64,000 nt of DNA from Cyclina sinensis. Its lineage: Eukaryota; Mollusca; Bivalvia; Venerida; Veneridae. The stretch's first letter is position 1. Each line of letters begins with the position of its first letter. The notes under the pieces were generated by a model that was given only the letters and a program-made list of their open reading frames with translations, had not been told where the DNA came from and ran no database searches. The stretch spans positions 124,001 to 188,000 of the forward strand of contig JAAONU010000105.1 of NCBI GenBank assembly GCA_012932295.1, written 5' to 3'. This document shows positions 47,791 to 61,350 of the stretch, piece after piece. The translations under genes and the position numbers were made by a program.

Positions 47791-49800
47791 ATCTTAAGTA
47801 TCTTGTGAATAACTAAGTTGTCAGATGCTGTCTCTTCTTTCAAGCCTATTTCTAGAATACCTACTGGATTCAATTCTTAAATTATGAACAGATGTTCTAA
47901 GACTGGTTAATTGCCAATCTGCCTGAAGTTCACGATCTCCCTACGGTTAGCATAGCGATGTTTAGGATATGATTTTAATCAGATTGGGTCAATTGTTGTC
48001 TTGATTTCATACATACAATTTTATTTAAGTAACACTCAAACGAAAATGTGAATCTATAAGGTATTCAAAACGTTGAAAACCACTTCTGTTTAAAAACATA
48101 AATGACTCTTTGTTTAAAAATTGGAATAAATTGTTTTGAATTGCAAAGTTCTGGACAATTCCAAACATCTAAATAACCAAAATAATCTAAAATTCCTTTG
48201 ACTTTGAGAGCCTTTTTTCTCCTTATAAACATCACCGATTAAATTTGAATACGCACATTTTACGATGATTTTGTTAGACTTTAAACCAATATTTAATAAT
48301 CTGAACGTATCTGTTGATACAAAGAGGATACCGTCCTAACTCCCCATAAACTGCTGCATTACTTAAACTTGCCTTTACACCTAAAATTGCAGAATTTCAA
48401 GTGTAATCTCTCAATATCCTTTGGCTTTGTAAAACCCCAGAATGTACAATGCTTATTTCAAAATAGAACAAACAAAAGCATCACACAGCTGTAAGGATAA
48501 AGAAGGTGTTATTTCATACTTATTTATATATCATAATATCATCGCCTTCAATGCTTTGCCACTAAAGTATTGGTTGTGCAGTACAAAAGAGCCTATATAA
48601 TTAAATACAACGCCTAAATAATTAAAGTCGTCCGCAATTTCTAAAGGTTCGTTATTATAAAACCAAGGTTCGTGCGGAAGAAATGGTCCTCTTTTACGAA
48701 AAACAACTATCTTGGTCTTAGTTTTGTTTACCTCCAGGCCCCATGAATCACAATATTCATACAAAGATTTTAGTTTAATAATTACCATGTTGTAAGCAAA
48801 TAACAATATAATTACACTTAAATCAAATAATTCAAACCACAATCTATAGTATTTTGTTAAAATAATTCAAGGTCTTCTAAAAATAATGCAAACATGGCGG
48901 GGGAATTATTTTGACCCTGGCGTAAACCAACTGATATATTGAAGAATTCAGAATATGTATTACAATGTTTTTTTACACACGATTTAACAACTGAGTACAT
49001 CGAATTAAAAAATTAAAAAGCTTTCCGTCTAATTCCATATTAAACAACTTTTACCATAATGCATTACGGTTTTTACAGAATCAAATGCCTTTTTCAAATC
49101 AATAAAAGCGCAAGGTAATCGCATCTTTTTAGACAACAAATGATTTATTAAATAATGCAACACAAAAATAGCATAAACTGTACTACGGCCTTTATGTAAA
49201 CCAAACTGGGCATCAGACAGCAAATCATTTCTTCAAACCATCGTTCCACCCAAGAATACTTACAAATAATTTCCCGAAGTTACTAAGTAATGTTATACCC
49301 CGATAGTTATTAACATTTGTGTTACCTCTCTTTTTATGTAACGTATACTGAAACCTTTTGACCAAATCTCGAGAAAATAGCCTGCATCCAAAACTATATT
49401 GACAAAGTCAGTTATATGACCAACTAAGATATCAGTAGAAGCTATAAAATATTCATTTAACATGTAATCACTTGGACATGAGGCTTTATTTCGGTTAAGA
49501 CGCATTACAGCATCCCTAATATAGGAACATTAAGTTCTTCAAAAGTAGGGTCATCTATATTAAAGACACTATTGTCATTAAAAGAATCAGCTTCATAATG
49601 AGTTACAGTTCTTATATCTTCAAACATATTTGCAAATAGTTTTTTCTTAAATCAGTACTAGGTATATCAGAACCCTGTAATGCATTTCTTTTCTTAAAAT
49701 GCTTCCAAAAGTCTCTTGGTTTACTGTTTTTGAGATCAGACAATTTTTTTCAACATTTTTCGTTTATATTCTCATTTCTTTTTACGCACAATATTTTTGA
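47791..49800 (-). mobile_element. Decayed non-LTR retrotransposon (LINE family 1), reverse transcriptase part
   Basis: Pieces of one reverse transcriptase are spread over three frames on the minus strand. In order of the protein they are: KPRDFWKHFKK (about 49720); NYRGITLLSNFGKLF (about 49310-49265); QFGLHKGRST and AFIDLKKAFDSV (49029-49223, motif A with its Asp); GLRQG (about 48920, motif B); FAYNM at the start of 48531-48842, where FADD is expected; GLEVNKTKTKIVVFRKRG; then NAAVYGELGRYPL (about 48350). A C-terminal stretch SLRTSVHNLRIESSRYSR lies near 47880. Many frameshifts and stops are present and both catalytic Asp residues of motif C are lost. The clade is not assigned. Its far end meets the Tc1 copy at about 47790. 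Confidence 0.85.
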
Positions 49801-50771
49801 ATTCCTATTTCAAGTCAAATAGAATACGTCTGTTAGTTCCATTTTTTATTTTTATTTATTTTTAGATTATGAAGACCTAATGATTGCTGACAAAAAGCAA
49901 ACAAAATGAAAAGCCGAAAGTGAGAAGAAATGAAAATTACAAATATGATTCTAAACATGGCACGAATTTATCCTACCCACTTCATTATGAGGGGATGTTA
50001 TCAACGTAAACTTCAACATAAATCTTTGGGGCTTCAAATTTGCTACAATTATTTTTCTTCATGTACTATTCTGAACAAACAGGCAAATATCAAATATTGT
50101 TACCGTCTAGTTTTGGAGAAATTAATAACTGAAATCACAGATACCCAATTTTCATCGATTTACTATGTTGAAAAGCTTTGTTACAATTGAAATGTATTTA
50201 AAACGAAAGGAATTTAATTTAAATTCTATAAAAGTAACTGTTGTAGTACCAAAACAATTTAAAACTGCCAAAAATTAGAGAAACAAGTTGGCTTGAGTGG
50301 AGTTTGAACCCATGTCCTTCAGTGAAAATGTCTCAATCCTACACAATGGAATACTCTTCAGAGTGGCGGTTGGGTATTAGGAATCTAATACCTTAATTCT
50401 AAACAGATTCTCAACAGTGTTTTAACAAAGTTTTGTTTATTCGCATGCCATAGGAAGATAATTTTTCAAGCAACATAGCATGTACATAATTATGCACATT
50501 GGTAGAATTTTCTCACACACTCAAAGGGACTGGCTACTCTTGTAACATTTGGCATAGTCAGTTGTATCCTTGACTGTACTTAACGTTTAATAAAATGATA
50601 TAGTAAGTTTAAACTATCTTGTATTGTATGCAAGACAGAAAGAAAGAATAAGAATTCCGCTAGGAATTTTCTGCAGGAATGCAAGAAGAAATTTGTATAT
50701 CATATCATGTTGCTACTGCCACAGTCTGGTTAATACCGCTAACCTCTGGCAGATTGTGTACTCTCTTCGAA

Positions 50772-51084
50772 ATGCTGCTGCCAAATTCATACACCATGGT
50801 GCCATAACCTAATTTACACATGATATAAACAAATTTTGTTTAGAGATTATATAGATACACCTATCATACATCTTGTTACTTTTGTAAGACAATTATAAAC
50901 TTGGCTACAAAGTTTCATCGTGCTTGTAAACAAATGGAAGCAGTAACTTAAAATTGTCTATAATTTGTTGCTAGATTCACAGCATCTGGTGAAATCTGTA
51001 GTTATTTTTGGCAAGCTAATGAGATAGGGTTTTGAATTATAAATAATTAAATGAAGTTGAATGTTCGTTAATGTAATTAAATCA
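50772..51084 (+). repeat. Segmental duplication B, counterpart of 28664-28985
   Basis: The match starts at 'ctgctgccaaattcata' and ends at 'aatgtaattaaat', with an offset of about 22.1 kb. Differences are substitutions and small indels spread evenly. Confidence 0.85.
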
Positions 51085-51611
51085 GTTTTTATTACGCTTT
51101 AACTAGAGTAGTTTTTTATGATTTTTAAAGTGTTTTAGCTATTTATTGAAATTAGTGCGAGTTTCATTATTTTTACTAATTGATATTTACATATGCTTTC
51201 TTTCTTGTAATTGTAACCTTATTTGAAAGTGTTTTTTAAATGTTTTGTTAATGTATGCTCATAAAAAATATTATTGACTTCTCTGCAACTTATCTGCCAT
51301 TTTACAAATATTTCACTTTTTTACCTTGTACATACGAATTGAAGCCATTTGCAGTGCTACAGAAGTTTTACTTATTTTCTAAAATAGAAAATTATTGTCC
51401 GACATGTTGAATTGACAAAAATGTTCAGATTCTTTATTGCATTGGTGAGTTTGCTCATTGGTGATTACATGGGTTATAGTGACATAAAAACAATCCTATC
51501 TGCATTGTTTGGAAAATTAGCAAAGTCACTGTACAAATGAACATACTTCAGAGCATCTTTCTAATGGTATTTGTCACATATTGAAAAGCCCAGACTGTGG
51601 TTTAATTTTCC

Positions 51612-51760
51612 CCCGAAATTAAATTACAAGTTCTTTTGCAAATACCAAGTTTTGTTACATATCAGGTGGCAATTTAAATTGGTTTCCAAACTGTGTTCTG
51701 TTTTGTGTTATTAATTCTTTTATGTCAATAGTGTAAAATAATATGTTAATGTCTACAGAA
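51612..51760 (+). repeat. Three-copy core, copy B
   Basis: See the A copy at 31885-32035. B reads 'aaattacaagttcttttgc' then 'accaagttttgttacatatc' and keeps 'aatttaaattggtttccaaa'. Its 3' part has diverged most. Confidence 0.75.
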
Positions 51761-53630
51761 TCAACAAAAATGTTCTATTTTGCAAATATTTATAGAAAGC
51801 TGATAGATTAAAAATGAGATTTCATATGGTGTCTAAATTGTTCTGTTGAACTTTATTTCTAGACACAAGGTTTAGTTCATAAGGTAAATTTCTTAAATTC
51901 GCTTTCGCATCATTGGATTTTGACAGATAATAATCTAAAACTCATTTAATTTCAAATATTGTACATCATTGTAAGACTTCACAAAGGTTCAACAGAGGTG
52001 AGTAGCTGGGGTTTGCCTAAGTAATGACAAAGCTACATAAGTAAGGAATATTTTTTTCTGTTTTCAATTAGAGATTCCGCATTAAGATAAAATAAGTTTT
52101 TTTCTTCACCTTTTTGACAAGTAAAGCGTGTTTTCATCCTCGGTTAACATCGTCAATTAAGCTTTCATCAGGTTTGTTATCTAACAGATTTATTGCTAAT
52201 TAAACAGTTTGATTAAGCAAAAACATCCTTCAAACAAATTCAAAACATACCTGCATTTTCCCATCAAGACATAGAAATGGACAAGTCATTAGAAGAGATT
52301 TCTGCTGTGGAAGTAAGTCAGATGATCTTTAATATTCTCTTTAAGCTTCTTGGATAAAGGCTCATATAATCACTACATTTTTTTTACAATAAAAAGTTTG
52401 ACACACTGAAGTTGTTTCGATAGAATAAAGAATTTTAGCTCGATTCATTTGAAACAAGTACTGTCACTGAAAGATGACAATGCCCACAAAGTGGTGCTGT
52501 GACATTTGTGTCGAACACCAGATGAAGATAAATTTCGACAATGGGACCTCAAGGTCAATGTAATTTTTTTGACAATGGGACTTCAAGGTCCAGGTAATTA
52601 AGGGGTCATGGTAAATATATTTATACCTTTTTACTGTAAATAAAACTCTAGTGATTATATATACGCCGTTTGGAAGATCTATCCAAAAGGGGTTGTTGTG
52701 TGCAAACATAACTAAACCTGTCTAGTAATAACAGAATAATGGCCGATATGAAATATTTTTAACAATTGGATCTTCGAAGTCAAGATCACAAAAGTATACG
52801 TCCATGGCAAGGTCATGTCCAAAGGGATATTGTGTTTAAGTATGAATCTAATACATTTACTAATAAGGAAATTATAAGCAATGTTAAAGTTAGGGCATGG
52901 AATGACGGACGGACAGTTAAAAGACTGCATGCCCTCCTTCAAAGACATAAAAACCCTGTAAAATTACATTTACTTGATTACCTTTTTCTATAATGTGCTT
53001 TACTTTCTGCAACTGCTTACATATGATCAGTGTCAAATTCACACTTGTACTGCATGCAAGTACGTTCAGATTATTAAGCGTTGTGTATAATGAAACACAG
53101 CTAGAGAGAACAATAAATTTCTTGCATTTAATTATTAAAACAATAAATTCTTGTCTGAAACTGTATAAGTACATCTGTTTTGTACACATGCAATTGTTTA
53201 AAAGAAACTTATCCAATCAGACACTGCAATAAATCTTGAGTTTATGGAATGAACAGTTGCAGCTTTGATTAACAAAATCCACACCTAATCTTCGCACTGT
53301 AATCTTAAGCAATGTTTTAATTCCTTCATACCGAATTGGTGTAAAAACAAGACAGGATATTAAATCGTATCTGCGGAGCACATGTTCTTGTATTGTTTGA
53401 CAACAGACAAAAATGTACAAAAATGCTAGTCATCTTGATATAACAACACATGGCGTTCTGTTTAACTATTCTTTTTACATGTCAACCTGAATTATGGTGC
53501 TTGCAGTCAAGCCAAAATCGAGGACAGGATCCATTTAAAAGGTTTTTAAAATGTTGTAATAGGTTACAAATCGTTTGAAATCCATCATTGGGAATATTTA
53601 TATCATACCCTACTATGAGGTGTAATTATA

Positions 53631-54290
53631 CCCCCAGATAGAATATCTGGGGGCTAAATTGGATTCACGTGTGTTCGTCCGCCAGACAGTCCATATTGTC
53701 CGGATTGTTTCTCAGTAACTATTTCTCTTTTAATAATACTTTGCAAGAATCATAAGTAACAAACTTAGTTGTGCATATCTTTGTCACGTCCTACTCCAAT
53801 GACTTTTCTCTGAGTTATAGCCCTTTAATACCTTTCTTACACATCATTTTGTCCGGACTATTTCTTATCAACTGTTACTCTGATTTTAAAAATACCTCTC
53901 AAAAATGATAAGTATACCAAGCGTAATTGTGCACGTTGTTGCCGTGTTCCACTGCCTTGATTTTTCACTGAGTTATCGGCCTTTGATATTTTACATAATT
54001 TTGTCCATGCAATTTCTCTGCAACTATTAGCCAGATTTTAATAATACTTAACAGGAATAATAAGTATCATGTCATTGTTGTGTTCCAGTCCATTGACTTT
54101 TCAGTGAGTTTTGGCCCTTCTACATAAAGGATAAAAAGTTTGTCCATTCTATTCCTCAACAATTTTATATCAGATTTTATCATAACTCCAAATAGAATTT
54201 CTTGGGGCTAAATTGAATTCACATGTGTATGTCAGTCCATCTGTCAGTCCGGTCGACCGGCTGGCTGTAGTCAAAAGCAGCATAGCTGTA
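53631..54290 (+). mobile_element. Hairpin-headed element with two 5' ends in tandem
   Basis: A perfect hairpin CCCCCAGATA-GAA-TATCTGGGGG opens it (53631-53653). 'ctaaattggattcacgtgtg' and a gtccg-rich stretch follow, then about four degenerate units anchored on 'caactatt..ccagattttaa' near 53710, 53866, 54013 and 54151 (about 150 bp). At about 54183 a second, decayed copy of the 5' end begins ('ttggggctaaattgaattca', then gtcagtcc) and fades near 54290. No 3' hairpin was found. The class is inferred from the shared architecture. Confidence 0.65.
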
Positions 54291-55659
54291 GGACATTCTG
54301 CTTTGGTTATAGGACATTGATGTTTATTTACACATGAAGGGTAACGTTAAGTATATATGCCTTAATTATCAGCAGCAGTTTGATTTATTTGAGAAATAGT
54401 TTGAAGGAATCATAAGAACTGACCATAGTTTTGCATATGGTTTGCATATTTTACACTGATGATTATTCGTTGAATGATAGCTCTTTGATTTTTGTTTGTC
54501 ATTAGCATCAATGTAAGTTTGTCAGCATTTTTTATACGACACGTACAATTGTCACTGAAATGTTTAACATACCAATTAACATATATACGACACAGTTAAT
54601 ATCAATCTAGAAAGTCTGTTAAAGATTCTTACAACGATTGAATTACCAGGAAAAGATACCTGCCCCTAGAATTTCAGTCCAATACTCATGATCATCACGT
54701 TTTTAAGTAATATATCAGGTCATAGTTATGAATTTTTTACTTAATTTTATGATCAGTAAGCTTTGTACTCCTTTTTAACTTGAACAAAAAATGATCATAT
54801 ATATATTTGTATTGGCATTTAAAGTTTATCCTTTGGTTATTTTTAAGCAGTCGTCTTTTTTGACGAATATATGACGGACCATGATTTCAGTGACTGGAAA
54901 TTATTTGTTTCAAGAGCACTACATGATGTTTGTTTTTCTTGTGTTTTTTCCGATGAATAAATTGATTCCAGATTTTAAGGTACCTTCATTAAAAAAAATA
55001 TGGTTATATATGATTTATTTTTCATCAGTTGTAACAGTTACATACAACTAATTTTTCTTTCCTGCTGAAATGCATAGTATGAAAATTGTAATAAGTCCTT
55101 GCCTATTAAGAAGTTATATGTATCATTATGAAATAATATATTATCACATCTTAGCCTATGCTCATTTTACAGTCTTTTGACGAGAACTTGAGTGATCTTG
55201 CTAAAAATAATTCTCGTCAGTTTTTGTAAACCATATCGTCAATTCTGTCATGGTTATAACAGATTTTAGGTGCTAGCTAGAAAAAAGTGCTATTTTGCCC
55301 ATTTTGAAACTGGTAAACATAGTAAGTTTCAAGTCACCCATTTTGCTCTTTTGGTTTTAAATGATAAATACTGTTTACTTACACGTTTATTTCAGAGATA
55401 TGGGAGTTTAGATTACATTGATGTTCGCATCATCTCTGATGTAACAAGCTGTTCATGTTAATGAATCAATTGTTATCATTTAACAGCTCTTTCAAATTTA
55501 GTGCGATATTTTCGTGTATTCATGTTTCTATGTCTACTAGAAATGATATTTTACAGAAAAAAAGTCTTGCCGTCAGGATGAAAATAATTTCTTGGTAATA
55601 AACCTAAAACTTAAAATATGATTTTTTATTCTTGTAGAAGGTGTTGAACTACAATAACA

Positions 55660-55815
55660 AGACTTTTATGAATTCTTTGTCTCGGAGCTAAATTACAGTT
55701 TTGTTGCAAATAACGAGTTTTTGATACATATCTGGCCGTAATTTAAATTGGTTTCCAAACTGTCTGCGTTTTATTCATTTATGGCAAGATTTTCAATAAG
55801 ATAGTATGAGGCATT
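55660..55815 (+). repeat. Three-copy core, copy C
   Basis: It matches A (31885-32035) from 'aattctttgtct' through 'ttatggcaagattttcaat'. It is closer to A than to B in its 3' part. Confidence 0.75.
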
Positions 55816-56559
55816 GTATTATTGTCTAGAGAAACATCGAATGTGTTCAATTTTCAGCTAGTGTTAGGACAAAGATTTGAAGAAAATTTAAGTACAGCTT
55901 TGGTGTAAAATTGTTTTGTCAGACTCAGCTATTTTATATTTTTGCCATTGTTTAACAGCGGTCGAGACCTTTTCTCGTCTCCTAATAATTCTAACAGTTA
56001 TCGTCCTATTTTGATGTTTGACAGTGTCACTTATCACTTTTAGGAATACAACAAAATCAGATAGACATGCTTATCATGATCTCTTTTAATTTATTAGTTT
56101 ATGAAAGTCTCATCTAATGCATGACAGTTTCACAATACACAAATAAATATAATACATATACGAACATGCAATGGCAATTCATTGTATGAATTACGAGAGA
56201 CCATGAGTAAATAAAACTATTCAGTCAATACATATGATATCTTAAAATCATATTACCATTAAAGAAGATTGTACCATGATAAAAGAGAGTAGCTCATGAA
56301 ATTTATCTATACCTATACACATAAAAATCTGTCACTATGATACATGCATTGCCTGTCTACACATTCATGCGATAAAGCTATTATCTGATTACATGCACAT
56401 ACCAACAAATGCAAACACTCATATGACTAGCAGAGGCATCTCATATGATTATATGTATTTGTAACACAATCCTATCAATATGTAACAAACAGAAACAGAC
56501 AGCCTCCCCCATCACATGACTGAATAGACAGGCAGTGCTATAAAATTCAGTTTAAAATA

Positions 56560-57615
56560 CATCATTTAAAAAGCAATACATTTCTATAGTGTATAATATC
56601 ATGACAGGTTTTTGCAGTAACTCTTTTCAATTTTGTATTTGTGAATACAGACATAAACTTTTCAATGTCACTCATAGCTGAGAACCCAGCAACAAAAAAC
56701 TGTGATTTTTGAAACATTTCATACTTAATAGTATCACACAATCTAAACAAAATAGACAAGTGCGTTCATGAACCAAAAACCCTTCAGAGCGACCAATCTC
56801 AATTCTTAGCGGTGCAACTTCGAACTTTACACATGCAGAGCAGTGAGATTTTGACAGTACTAATTTGCAAGATTCTTTCACATCATATTATTATTATTGA
56901 TTAATTAGAGAATAAATCATAACTTTGCTCCTATTTGAACCATTAATAGCATGTATCCTTACCATATTTATTTAAGACTTAACATCAAACAATATGTTAC
57001 TCTATACTTAAAAGTACAATTTGATACCTGGTTATTCTCAATAATGTCATTTTGTCATCACAGCCATTTTCATACAGAAATTTCCATCAAACATATTTTT
57101 TTAAAAATCTTGTACCATTATTCAAACCATTATTCAAACAGTAGATTAAAACTTTATTGTTTAAATGTGAATTATTCATGGATTTAAACCTTGAACAATA
57201 GTTTCCTATGGATTGCCATTGCTTAATATACGGAAATACTCATCCTAAATTACCTGATATGACCCAGTAGGGTTAAATCGTCCCTCACCTAAAAAAATTC
57301 ATAGCACGATTATGAACTGCGTCGATATAGGAATATGCTTTTTCACCCCAAATGGCAGCATCATAGGAAACTATTGACCACTGTCATATAATTTGGTTAA
57401 CATTGCATGTAGAATTCCTCCCAACTTTTTGGATTTAGCAATAAACAGACCCAAAGTCCTGCTCGTAGACTGTGACACCACCTTTGCCGTCATACCATAA
57501 TCTAGATGCTCGGTAAGAAGCAGCCCAAAATAAACATATCGGTCAACAGATTGAAGATTATTTTGACACCTGATCTGTGTTGATAACAATGGCAAAATAA
57601 TCGTCGCCATCAACT
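56560..57615 (-). mobile_element. Decayed non-LTR retrotransposon (LINE family 2), 3' coding part
   Basis: Minus-strand pieces line up in the order of one LINE protein. DRYVYFGLLLTEHLDY to LTKLYDSG (57371-57613) comes first, then after frameshifts SYDAAIWGEKAYSYIDAVHNR (about 57350-57290) and VFPYIKQWQSIGNYCSRFK (about 57235-57185). After a decayed middle come LSKSHCSACVKFEVAPLRIE and ERTCLFCLD (56672-56881), and finally VTAKTCHDIIHYRNVLLFK (56562-56620). At least four frame changes and several stops separate them. The RT catalytic region is absent: the copy is 5'-truncated at about 57615. Its sequence differs clearly from the LINE at 47.8-49.8 kb. Confidence 0.85.
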
Positions 57616-60600
57616 AATGAAAATTAATATTTATTTTCGAGTTCAGTCAAAGAAATGAATATGTAGTAATATCTAATGCTTCCTTCTCAGCCTAACTCTG
57701 CTACAGATAAGATTGAACCAAGGTCCTTCTCTCTTCTAAACTCTCGGAGTCAAAAGAGCTTAAGATGTAAAGAATGTTGTCTCTTTAACATATACAATCA
57801 AACCATACCAAGTACATGTATGTTTCAATAAAAAACTGTGTAGAATTTTTGGAACTAGGTATATTTGCCATTTTTAGTTAAATGATTTGGTCAGCAGACA
57901 CAAAAGCGCAGTCATTTTGAAAATCAGTGATCGAAAGATTGCTTCTTTAAATACAACAAAAATGGTACTTTTTGAAGTCATTAGTAGGATCTGTGGTTTC
58001 TGCTCTTTAAGAGATTTCACAGGTATCAGTTGATAGTTAAATACATTTTCATGTTCAGCTGAACTAGCTCTCCAAACTTCTGTTATCAGATAACGCTAAC
58101 TTCCTCTAAAAGCAAACTATACATTTCTGAAATCAATTTAAAACAACTGTTGCATTATTTGGTTTCAAGTGTAAACAACAGTTAGGGAATTTTGTCTTAC
58201 TTTCCCACAGATTTTAACAAAAAGGCACACAATCACTAACAAAATATTAATGAAATGTTCATTGTTAATAATAATTTGAATACAAGTCCTTTAAAATGTA
58301 AATGTTTAATATCTCTTGAGTGCTGTTTTCTGCATTTAACAATTGAGCAGTGAAATGATTTAGTTTTATTGAACAATTAAGACTTGAATTGCCTCAGACG
58401 TGAATTATAAGCGGAATTAATAAGTTTATTTGCCTTAAATTTGATTGATTAAACTTTAAACTGCTGAATATTTGCAGTCCATTAAAAGTTGGATTTCAAT
58501 ATCAAAGTACAAAACATTGAGCTACCAGCATGTATAGAGCCTGTTCAGACTGCACGGATGTGCAGGCTGGCTTGGCTCTATACTGGTGGCAAAGGCTAAT
58601 CACTTTCGATTCCAGCAGAAAAGGATTAAATGTCACGAGTCTGCTGTGTGTCAAACATTTGATCTTTAGTTCGATAGAGCACCTTTTAGTGGCTTTGTAT
58701 GATGTTGAGATATAAGTAAAAATAAAGAAAAGAAGAAGATTCGGTAATGGTTGTATCTCTTACCATATGAGATATTTCTTTAAACAAAAGTTCCTTGCAG
58801 TCTAGAGTACTTTTATCAGCCATTGTGTGCCTGTCTGTCTACGAATTTTGCGTATTCGATAACACCTAAGATTAAGCTAATCACAAGCTTCATTAGAAAT
58901 GAAAAACTACATAAGCAAAGTGTAAGTGATCAGTACCCAGTGAAAATTAACTGACTTAGTACATCTAAGTAAAGGCATTTGTATAAATACTGGTATAAAC
59001 AATGCTTATAAAGATAGATGAAACAAAACGGTCTTTTAAGCATACTTGTTCTTTGTCGTTATGTCTGTCAGAGTAGTCCTGCTTAAGAGTGTTCGACATT
59101 ATTTCACTATTTAGATGTGCTCACTCTGATCTACATACTATGTTACCTCCACACTTGTTTTGGTTTTTGGTACTAACTTTACGAAGATTTCTTTAAAGAA
59201 CTTTCTGTTTGATATCCTTCTTTTTTCAGGGTTTGAGACAAGTTCTTGTTCCATACCTTACACTTTTGAAGTGTTTCCTGAAAATAACTTGGTAATAACA
59301 ATAAATTTCTGTGCAATAATCTTTAAAAATGATATATTGTTTGGTACTGTTCTTTATGAATGTTTTGGATGTGTTTCCTTGAAACAAATTGTTAGTTGTT
59401 ACCTACTGTTTGAAACTTTTGATTTTTAATAACAAATTGTTTGGTTACCTAGTTTGCAGAAATGTTCCCAATAATGTACCGAGCTTTTTGTTACGAACTT
59501 TGTAAAAAAAGAAATGCTCGAAGCAAATTAATGTTAATAGTAACATGTATTAATGTTTTGTACTGAAGTGTTTGCTAGAAGATGCCGTTAAACAGTTGTT
59601 AGGCGTCTTCTGTCCATTCGTTCTGTTTTTGTACAAAGTTTTAGTAAAATCCAGAATGTTCCTCTCTGAAAAGCAAGCAAAACAAATATTGTCACGGTTT
59701 TTTTATCAGATGTGCTGAAAATGCCACTTTTGTTTAAATTTTATCATTTTTTTCTATTTATTTTAAATTTCAGTTTGTAAGTCAAAACTGTTTGTTTGAA
59801 ATTGTTTCGGAAGTTTCCTGTCTAAAAAAATCCACCTTAATTTTGAAAAAATGTTTTTATAACAAACCAGTTTACTGACAGGAATAAGAAAGATATTGTA
59901 AGTATTCAATAAGGTCGCTGACATACAGTTGGTTCACCTATTTTACATATACAAACATTCTTGCCAGTAAAAAGTTTTTCTCTTAACAAGTTCTTATTTT
60001 GTATTTTTGGCAAAGTGTATATCTTCTAGACTCTTTTAGTGCCGTTTTAACACAAGGTCTAATACACAAATATGCGGTGTTACAACGAAAAAAACCTTAC
60101 AAGAAAGAACTTTTTACTGGCACCACCTTTGTACACTTATTTGAATCATTCTTGTAATTGCAAGAAAGCAATAAGAAAAAGGCAGGGTAATGGCAAAAGT
60201 CAGTGTGATTCGTTTTATGTATATCTGTAGCCTTTTAGTGCATTCATTCTCTTCATGTATGTCCATGACATCTGGTTTATATAACATTTTATTTTTGACA
60301 TACATACCACGTTTCATTATAGTTCAGAATCAGTGAACATTCATACATAATTTAAACCTAACTAGTTTTAAAATTCTTAGGTACCTTGTGTTAAGCTGAC
60401 CAATTAATCCAGTCAGAATCGAGAGATTCACTTTTTTCGCACACACCCCCCACACACACACACACACTTGCACTGAGTTTCTTTGTCATCTTACATCTTT
60501 CAATTAAGTCTGATTTATAAATTGTTTTCAATCGGCAAATTTTAAAACAAAGGAAACATCGATCCGAGCTGGCAATCATGTTTAGCCTTAAAAAATATTT

Positions 60601-60830
60601 AATTATTTGGTCAATAGAAGCCTTGCCCCTTTGAAAAAGAATAGCTGTGTCAAAATCGCCTTCAGTCTAAAACTCACGCTTATATAATAATAATAATAAT
60701 GATAATAACTGGAGATTGTTTTGTGAAAAACATACGTCTCCCCCCACACGCATTGCAATACTTCTAAAAACCATTCGATAGAAACACGCTGATAATGTGC
60801 ATAACTACACTTGGTCACGATCATTGCTGT
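57616..60830. other. Non-coding stretch inside block C
   Basis: Frames at 58530-58715 (+) and 59160-59429 (+) have no recognised domain. A CA microsatellite lies at about 60441-60468 (cacacaccccccacacacac and onward) and a short TAA run (taataataataat) at about 60685-60700. Confidence 0.45.
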
Positions 60831-61350
60831 GTAGTTTCCTCAAAACCCAACCAAGGTTACGGAGATATTCAAATTTGTATAAATCAAGGGCCACAACGCT
60901 GCTATAAACCATCTGACCAGTATAAGTCCAGTAATATGCATAACTACACTTGCTAATGGTCATTGCTTTGAAGTTTCGTCGAAATCTAACCAGCAGTTAT
61001 AGAGATATGCCCTAACTGTATTCAAAGTTGAATAAATTAAGGGCCACTTACTTTCGCTAAAAATCATCCTGACCTGAAAACGACGAAAATATGCATAGCT
61101 TATCTCTCTTGTAATTACTCATGTGAAGTTTCCTCAAAAATCTGATCAGCGGTTAATGGAAGATATGCCTAAATGTATTTAAATTTGGACAAATCAAGGG
61201 CCACAATTACGCTAAATATCAGTCGACCGGGAACACTCAATAATACGCGTGATAACACTCGCTAGCGATCATTCCTGATAGGGTATCGTCAAAATCTGAC
61301 AAGCGGTTATGGAGATATGCCCATAATTGTTCAAATTTGGCACAAATGTG
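60831..61350 (+). repeat. Degenerate tandem array, about 145-bp units
   Basis: About three and a half units anchored on 'agtttcctcaaaatctgacc'-like phrases near 60832, 60973, 61126 and 61280, each followed by 'ggttatggagatatgcc' and 'aaatcaagggccacaa'. It looks like the core of another hairpin-headed element whose ends are lost or unrecognised. Confidence 0.65.

Larger units (their letters stand above)
45600..55400 (+). repeat. Segmental duplication block B
   Basis: It contains, in the same order as block A, counterparts at 45600-45840, 50772-51084, 51612-51760, 52160-52380, 53215-53340, 54540-54770 and 55040-55400. It is interrupted by the Tc1/LINE cluster (47.15-49.8 kb) and by a hairpin-headed element (53.63-54.3 kb), neither present in block A. 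Between these pieces the sequence is AT-rich and shows no gene; frames such as 49930-50190 and 52766-53232 have no recognised domain. Confidence 0.6.

Noticed and set aside
50280..50345. tRNA gene on the minus strand (B-box-like ggttcaaactcc)
   Set aside because: No A box at the right distance and no acceptor stem could be formed.
52766..53232. Overlapping plus and minus frames in block B
   Set aside because: Frames on both strands overlap, have no known domain and are not conserved in the duplicate block A.
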